From Mycogone perniciosa (lineage: Eukaryota; Ascomycota; Sordariomycetes; Hypocreales; Hypocreaceae): a DNA stretch of 64,000 nt. The stretch's first letter is position 1. Every line of letters begins with the position of its first letter. The notes beneath the pieces are model-generated. The model did no database searches. It was given only the letters and a program-made list of their open reading frames with translations, and had not been told where the DNA came from. The translations under genes were made by a program, and so were the position numbers. Positions 57,971 through 64,000 of the stretch are shown here, piece after piece. The DNA lies in assembly GCA_025331125.1 (NCBI GenBank), contig JAOALB010000152.1, positions 1-64,000 on the forward strand, in the 5' to 3' direction.

Positions 57971-58522
57971 GACTCAGTTCCACGAGGGTTGCTGTGTAGG
58001 ATATGAATTTAAGAAATTAGAGTATATAGACATATATAGGTCCAGCAAAACTTGAGAAGGCTATGTCGAACACTCAAAAAAGGCCATAAATGAAATGTGA
58101 TTGTAAGTTTATGAAGGTGTTATAGAATCAGTCTGCGCTGTGGATTTGGTTATCGTTGTAAATTCAGCTTGGAGATAATTAACCGGGATGAGAGTCATAG
58201 TTGTTCTTTAGCACAACTTCCTGCCTTGACACCTGTCATACCATATCAATAGGTAGCACGCCTATCTCGGAGCATTAGGGAGTCATAAACAAGAAGGGTT
58301 ACGAAGGCTCACCAAAGAAAGCGCCGATGCCTAGTAGCATACCGAACCTAATGGTCCCGCATGGTTCCGCATATGACTCCGCGCATGGAGTATGGAGCAC
58401 TCCTTAGGTAGGTATAAATAAAGTACTACCTACTGACTACCTCTCGAGATAATGTCAACAGGTTTCAGTTAACCGGCAAGAAAAGTCGACCTGATTTTAT
58501 ATCATCTTCGTTACGAAATAAA
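57971..58522. promoter_or_regulatory. Intergenic between LYS2-like and D-amino-acid oxidase genes
   Basis: 552 bp in the same orientation. TATAAATA at 58413-58420 lies about 105 bp before the oxidase ATG and is a likely TATA box. Confidence 0.45.
58413..58420 (+). promoter_or_regulatory. Candidate TATA box of the D-amino-acid oxidase gene
   Basis: TATAAATA about 105 bp upstream of the start codon at 58523. Confidence 0.4.
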
Positions 58523-59802
58523 ATGGCAAACACAATCGTCGTAGTCGGGTGAGCTCTGGTTTATTTGTGCTATATGCCCCTCTTTCTAACCATCGCCAAG
58601 GGCCGGTGTGAGTGGCCTCACCTCAGCGCTTCTGTTGTCCAAAAGCAAGGCCAACAAGATCACGGTGGTTGCAAAGCATATGCCCGGTGATTATGACATC
58701 GAATATGCATCGCCATGGGCTGGAGCCAATGTGATGCCGTGGGTTCTTCTGATGCAGCACCACTCGACGGGATTGAACTGATAGCAGACGCGCAGCATGG
58801 TTCCAGAGGAGCAGAGCAGATGGGAGAGTCGGACATGGCCCGAACTAAAGCGATTGACTGAAGACGTGCCCGAGGCCGGAATCCATTTTCAGAGTGAGTT
58901 CGCTCTTACGGGTCCTGTGTGTTCAGTGTGACTAATAAACGGTCCTCGCAGAAGCTCGCATGTTCAGACGGCGGAAAGACATGGAAGCTGGAGGCATTGT
59001 ATCTACGATGCCTTTGTTCGCAGAAAACCCGTGGTATAAGGCTGTATTCACAGATTATCGTGAGCTAAGTCCGGATGAACTGATTCCCGAGCATGAATCC
59101 GGATTCGAGTTCACGAGTGTGTGCATCAACACACCAATCTACCTTGCATGGCTCGTTGGCCAGTGTCTCAAGAATGGGGTTGTGTTCAAGCGTGCAGTTC
59201 TGTCGGACATTAGCGATGCCAAGGGCCTGAGCCATACTGGCGAGCCAGCTTCCGTCATCATCAACGCAACAGCTTTAGGGTCTCTCAAGCTTGGGGGCGT
59301 CTTGGATACAACCATGACTCCTGCTCGCGCGCAAACGGTTCTCGTCCGAAACGAATGTCACCCAATGATTGGCACGTCGGGAAACGATGATAGCCCCTTT
59401 GAAATGATCTACATCATGCAGCGCGCTGCCGGCGGAGGCACTATTCTCGGCGGAACCTACGATCTGGGTAACTGGGAGTCGGTCCCCGATCCCAACGTGG
59501 CACTGCGCATCATGAAGCGAGTCGTGCGAGTTTGGCCAGCTCTTGCTGGGGGCAAGGGCATCGAGGGCCTCGACGTCATCAGACACAATGTTGGACTGCG
59601 GCCGTATCGACACGGCGGCGTGAGGATTGAAGAGCAGGCTTTGGACGAGGAGACTTCGATTGTCCACAATTACGGACATGCAGGCTGGGGATATCAAGGA
59701 TCGTATGGCTGTGCTGAGAGGGTTGTGGAACTGGTGAATGAGATTCGCAAGAGACGGGGAGAAAATCTTAATGGAGAACCGAAGCTGTTTTCGTGGGATT
59801 AA
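58523..59802 (+). CDS. D-amino-acid oxidase (FAD-dependent), 370 aa
   Basis: Four exons: 58523-58548, 58601-58738, 58796-58893 and 58952-59802, total 370 residues. The FAD-binding motif is MANTIVVVGAGVSGLTSALL, crossing the first intron, followed by HMPGDYDIEYASPWAGAN. Family-typical blocks are EEQSRWESRTWPELKRL, VVFKRAVLSDISDAKGLSHT, ALGSLKLGGV, GGGTILGGTYDLGNW, VIRHNVGLRPYRHGGVRIEE and VHNYGHAGWGYQGSYGCAER. It oxidises D-amino acids to 2-oxo acids with release of ammonia and peroxide. Many fungal homologues end in a peroxisomal SKL-type signal; this one ends PKLFSWD, so peroxisomal location is doubtful. It follows the LYS2-like gene on the same strand, hinting at linked chemistry. Confidence 0.93.
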
Positions 59803-60024
59803 ATAATCACGATGCATCGAGAGTCCCAGAATCAGCATCGTGGGTTTCGGTATTAGTACTCCGTACCGTGCTGTCAGTACTCTGTACTCTGTACCTTATG
59901 TACATCCAATGTGGGTCTCGGAGAAATTTAGTGAGCTATTTCATGAAGCTCCACGTTGCACTCCTGCACCAACACTTTGCGTTTGCGTATCTTTAGCAGC
60001 CGAGGCTTTTGTCAAAGGCACACC

Positions 60025-61445
60025 ATGTCTCAATCCGACAGGTCGATGCCTAAGCAGGCATTGGGATTTGTTCTCGACGTTGCCAATGGCCGTCATTCGC
60101 TATCCAAATTTATCCCACTGGCCCTCTGGCTGGCGGACGCGATGCTATGCGGCCTGATTATCTGGAAAGTCCCTTGTCAGTGGCACCGAGACATGCAGCT
60201 CTGGAGCAATCCCGAACGTTAACAATGCGATTATATCCTTAGACACCGAGATCGACTGGGTGGCATACATGGAACAGGTCACGCAATTCGTCAATGGAGA
60301 GCGCGACTATCCAAGGATTGAGGGTGGCACTGGACCGCTGGTCTACCCAGCTGCCCATGTTTACATATACACTGGACTATACTATTTGACAAACAATGGC
60401 AAAAACATTCTTCTGGCCCAGCAACTCTTTGGTGTATTATACATGGCGACGCTGAGTTTGGTGATGCTCTGCTACTGGAAAGCCAAGGTGGGTTCCCATG
60501 TCTCATGTTGACCCTGACAAAATCACTGACCAAGAAATGCGCCAAATTCAGGTTCCGCCATATATCTTTCCCCTCCTCATCCTCTCGAAGCGACTCCACA
60601 GCGTCTTTGTTCTGCGATGCTTCAATGACTGCTTCGCCACATTCTTCCTATGGCTTGCGATATTCTTCTTTCAGCGGAGAGTGTGGACGTTGGGAAGCCT
60701 GGCATACACTGTGGGACTTGGAATCAAGATGTCCCTCCTGCTCGTCCTTCCCGCCGTTGCGGTTGTGTTGTTCCTAGGACGAGGCTTCTGGGGCAGCATA
60801 CGGCTGGCGTGGCTGATGGCGCAGGTGCAGCTGGTCATTGCTATCCCGTTCATCACCAAGAATTGTGCAGGCTACCTTGGTCGGGCGTTTGAGTTTTCGA
60901 GACAATTCAAGTTCGAGTGGACGGTCAATTGGCGAATGTTGGGCGAAGAACTGTTCCTCAGCCGTTCGCTCGCTACGATATTGCTCGCTCTTCATGCCAT
61001 CGTCCTTCTCACCTTCATCTCGGCCAAATGGCTCCGACCTGCCGAACAGAGTATCACTAACATTGTCGCATGCCTCATTCGGGGTGTGTCACCCGAGGTC
61101 CAAGCGTCCAACCGAGTTGTCACCCCCCAATATGTCATGTCTGCCATCCTATCCGCCAACGTGGTCGGCCTACTCTTCGCCAGGTCGCTCCACTGCCAAT
61201 TCTATGCCTATCTCGCTTGGGCGACGCCGTATTTGCTATGGACAGCTTCGCCAAACCTGGCTATTGTTGTCCCCTTGTGGGTAGCGCAAGAATGGGCCTG
61301 GAATGTCTTCCCAAGCACCATCGTCAGCTCAACCGTTGTGGTCAATATCCTTGCGATTACAGTTGCCATGGCATATTTCGGCTCAGGGAAAAGCACTCCT
61401 TTAGATCAACGAACACAGGCGGCTGAAGCTAAGAAGAGGAGGTGA
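60025..61445 (+). CDS. alg3: ALG3 alpha-1,3-mannosyltransferase, 429 aa
   Basis: Three exons: 60025-60175, 60243-60487 and 60552-61445, total 429 residues. It is a multi-pass ER membrane protein. The luminal loop after the first helix reads TEIDWVAYMEQVTQFVNGER then DYPRIEGGTGPLVYPAAHVY, the hallmark of Alg3. Further blocks are KRLHSVFVLRCFNDC, LGIKMSLLLVLPAVAVVLFL, AFEFSRQFKFEWTVNWRMLG and RSLHCQFYAYLAWATPYLLW. It adds the first alpha-1,3-mannose on the luminal side to dolichol-linked Man5GlcNAc2. The C-terminus is KKRR, a plausible ER-retrieval signal. Its stop lies only 46 bp from the stop of the convergent EIF1AD-like gene. Confidence 0.95.
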
Positions 61446-61491
61446 TGGGTTCGCAAACGAGTAGCGAGGCTAGCGGCACAACAGGGCTGCC

Positions 61492-61952
61492 TCAGTCCTC
61501 CTCGTCATCGCTGGGGGGCATCTTTCCGACGTTGGATTCGTCTTCGTCATCGCTAATATCGAGATCGGTTTTCGAAAATTCTTTCGGCCTAGAGTTTCAT
61601 TCAGCACAAATGCAGATATCGATCCGGCAGCCAAGTCGTACCAATAGGACTGCTTCCGCCATTGTTTCTCGTCGCGCACGATGTTGACTATTTCCCCAGC
61701 TGCCCTGGTATCCCGAGTGTCTGTCGGATATCCCTCTGCCAATACGAATCCCCCGCGCTTGATCCAGATGGTGTTGCGAAATCGTTGGGCAAGTTCGAGG
61801 ACCACTGGTTTCTTGTTTGGCAGCTCGCAGGTGTACAGGTTATTTCCTTCCGGCTTTATGACGCGCACGATGGTCTGATTGGGCTCTAGAGCATCAGGAG
61901 GGGACAGCGCCTCTTGCGCCGCAGCGAGAACGTTGCGCTTTGGCCGACCCAT
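61492..61952 (-). CDS. EIF1AD-like S1/OB-fold protein, 135 aa
   Basis: Two exons: 61952-61642 and 61588-61492, total 135 residues. The start MGRPKRNVLAAAQEALSPPD is followed by an eIF1A-like OB fold with IVRVIKPEGNNLYTCELPN, VVLELAQRFRNTIWIKRGGF and GEIVNIVRDEKQWRKQSYWP. The C-terminus is acidic (DLDISDDEDESNVG; PPSDDEED). This is the layout of EIF1AD-type proteins, which are nuclear or ribosome-biogenesis-linked rather than initiation factors. The intron (53 nt) uses a GTACGA donor and splits the codon for Trp in SYWP; ignoring it would give an unrelated 25-residue longer tail. It is convergent with ALG3. Confidence 0.9.
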
Positions 61953-62857
61953 GACGACGTTTATAATCCACGATGGCTAATCGATGTGCACAAGAAGATG
62001 ACAAAATTGATTGTGGGGGACGGTAATAGAGCGGGTCTTGGATGGAGGGGCGTGCACCGTTAGATGCCACCTCCCCGTCATAACGATACGCCATCCGGAG
62101 CTCGGAGCTTTAGATCAGGTTCAAGCTTCAACAAATCACGGTAGAAACCGGGCGGAGTTTCCTCATTTGGCGGGCCCGATTCAGGACCGTCACCGACACC
62201 ATCAGCAACCAATCCCACATCGATCTAAGACATTTTGCCGTTCCAATCGGTGGAATTCCGGAGTGGATATCCTCTGCATGGCTTGCCCCGGCCCGTTGAC
62301 CCTGGGGATCTCCCTCGATACAGAACGGCGTTAGAATTGCAAGTGAGGAGAATACATTTTCCTCGTCACCTATTGGTCTGAACCTCGGCTGGTGGCGGTA
62401 GGATTTGTCCAATTTGTGAGACAAGCCCGATGCCTCACTGTTCACGATCGGGGGATTTCATATGGTAGAGCGTGTTGGTGTTGTGAGTTTCTCCGCCACT
62501 ATGGGAACCCATCCCGGACCGACATCGTTGACCCGCAATCGTATTATGGCGACGACCATCGGACCTCTTCGACCACATGACACGACTACATGGGTTATTG
62601 GGCGCCATCTTTTTTTTTCCGCCGTCAGCAAAAGAAGCTATTCCGTGCCGACAACGGTTGAAAAGATTTGTTCCTAAAGCTTAGCCATGGCGCGGATATT
62701 TAGCTCCCAAGCTCACTTTGGTTGGGGCTGGCGCAAGTTTCTCCCTTGATACCACAAACTTCATATTGCGCCTATAGTATTTTTTCGCTCTTTTACGGCT
62801 TGCCTGCAAAATATACATAATATCCAGTGTTGCCAATTCATATCCATAATCCCCACG
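61953..62857. promoter_or_regulatory. Divergent promoter region between EIF1AD-like and MFS genes
   Basis: About 900 bp. No gene recognised and no motif that I can assign. Confidence 0.45.
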
Positions 62858-64000
62858 ATGGACGCACTGATGCTGCGTAACCTCGTGGAGGTTAAGTCCG
62901 ACCCTAAAGAGGAGGATATTACTCCACTCACAGCACCGGCGAGGGCTGTCCCAAGGACATATCCTGGTGCTCCTCACAAAGGAGACTCGATTGAACTCCC
63001 AAGGGTACCACGCAATGACGGGGTGGCTTCGGGTGCCGTCACGCCGCGGAGTGATGATGATCTCGAGAGGAGTAGACCAGCCAGCCCGATACCCTCTGCT
63101 GATGCCGTGGAGGCCATGCCCAGCGTTTGGGACCCGTATATGAATAGATTCCGACTGCTTGCAGTGACTCTGATCAACTTTAGCAATGCTCTGAACGATA
63201 GCGCACCTGGTGCTCTCATCCCTTATATAGAGAAGTAAGTCCTTGGCATGATGCCGCAAACAGCCTGATGAGCACAACTAACCATGGATTCAGATATTAC
63301 AACATCGGTTATGCTGTGGTGTCACTAATCTTCGTGGGTCAAACGCTTGGTTTTATTTTCGCAGCTGTCTTCCTCGACAGCTTGCGGGCGAAGCTTGGGA
63401 GAGCAAAGCTCCTCGGTCTGGGACAGGGGTTGGTGGCATGCTCATACATTCCGATTGTCGCCGGCGCACCGTTCGGAGTGGTCGTTGCCGGTTTTTTCTT
63501 TGTGGGCTTCGGCGTTGCTCTCAATGTCTCCATGGCCAACATCTTCTGCAACAGCCTACAAAACGGAACATTCATGTTGGGTCTGCTGCATGGGGGCTAC
63601 GGCATTGGCGGCACGACGGGTCCCCTTATTGCCACAGCTCTTGTGACCGTTGCACACGCGACCTGGAACCGCTACTACTTCCTCACTCTCGGAATGGGAC
63701 TTGTCACGCTGTTGCTGTCTGTTTGGGCGTTCTGGCGATATGACAAGGAGCAGGGAGCAGCAATGCGAGAAAGGGAGTCATTGGCTGGCGGCTCGATCCT
63801 GAAAAACATGATGGCAACACTGAAGCAGCGTGTTGTTCTCCTGGGATCAACCTTCATTTTTGCTTACAGTGGTGCCGAGGTATCCATCTCGGGATGGGTC
63901 ATTTCCTTTCTCATCAACACCCGCGGAGGCGACCCTTCATCGGTCGGTTACGTGTCTTCCGGCTTCTGGGCCGGCATTACCATCGGCCGTTTCTTCCTGA
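62858..64000 (+). CDS. MFS transporter, N-terminal part (cut by window edge)
   Basis: Two exons are visible: 62858-63234 and 63294 to beyond 64000 (361 codons in the window). A long polar N-terminus (about 100 aa, with ELPRVPRND and RSRPASPIPS) precedes helix 1, NRFRLLAVTLINFSNALNDS, and then PGALIPYIEKYYNIGYAVVS across the intron. Later pieces are FGVALNVSMANIFCNSLQNG and LGLLHGGYGIGGTTGPLIAT, a pattern seen in yeast Bsc6-like and bacterial FucP-like MFS proteins. A central loop (DKEQGAAMRERES) starts the second half. Substrate unknown. The C-terminal half lies outside the window. Confidence 0.9.

Noticed and set aside
1..64000. CRISPR arrays, bacterial operons, riboswitches
   Set aside because: The DNA is fungal nuclear sequence with spliceosomal introns; no regularly spaced repeats were seen.

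Overview
This is a 64-kb stretch of nuclear DNA from a filamentous ascomycete, most likely Eurotiomycetes (Aspergillus/Penicillium-like). The evidence is many short introns (50-70 nt, GTRNGT donors, CTRAC-type branch points, YAG acceptors), a Zn2Cys6 regulator, an RTA1-family protein, large MFS transporters, RIP-like decay of transposons, and housekeeping proteins of Pezizomycotina type. The genus is inference.

Layout. (1) 1-14.1 kb is an accessory, repeat-rich island. It holds a RIP-degraded Ty1/copia element with its 3' LTR, a truncated F-box-like gene, a MITE-like element, an ankyrin-repeat pseudogene, two 5'-truncated Tad1-type LINE insertions lying tail to tail with recognisable target-site duplications, and two divergent genes for secreted proteins of unknown function. 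(2) 15-22.5 kb holds a tRNA-Thr with an ordinary short intron, an MFS drug transporter divergent from a Zn2Cys6 regulator, and a remarkable tRNA-Trp gene. (3) 24-49.3 kb is gene-dense and housekeeping: CCHC/proline-rich RNA-binding-like protein, Ppg1 phosphatase, RhoGDI, Bqt4-like nuclear-envelope protein, 3-hydroxyisobutyrate dehydrogenase, RTA1-like protein, AP-3 beta, an orphan 239-aa protein, Nuf2, mitochondrial thioredoxin, and a long disordered protein. (4) 49.3-54.2 kb is a gene-free gap rich in a short palindromic motif. (5) 54.2-59.8 kb carries a short LYS2-like adenylation-thiolation-reductase gene followed on the same strand by a D-amino-acid oxidase; they may form a small metabolic unit. 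(6) 60-64 kb holds ALG3, an EIF1AD-like protein, and the start of a second MFS transporter cut by the window edge.

The most unusual observation is the tRNA-Trp(CCA) locus at 22286-22481. Removing two segments that look exactly like spliceosomal introns, plus a 10-nt canonical tRNA intron, leaves a full cloverleaf close to eukaryotic tRNA-Trp. A TATA element sits upstream and a T7 Pol III terminator downstream. The introns fall at positions where nuclear tRNA introns do not normally occur.

A second pervasive signal is a dispersed palindromic decamer family (TACTCCGTA / TACTTCGTA and complements, sometimes nested as TACTCCGTACGGAGTA). It occurs more than 30 times, almost only between genes.

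All exon structures were derived by hand from splice consensus and reading-frame continuity; each was checked to sum to whole codons. Family calls rest on remembered motifs, not on database searches.
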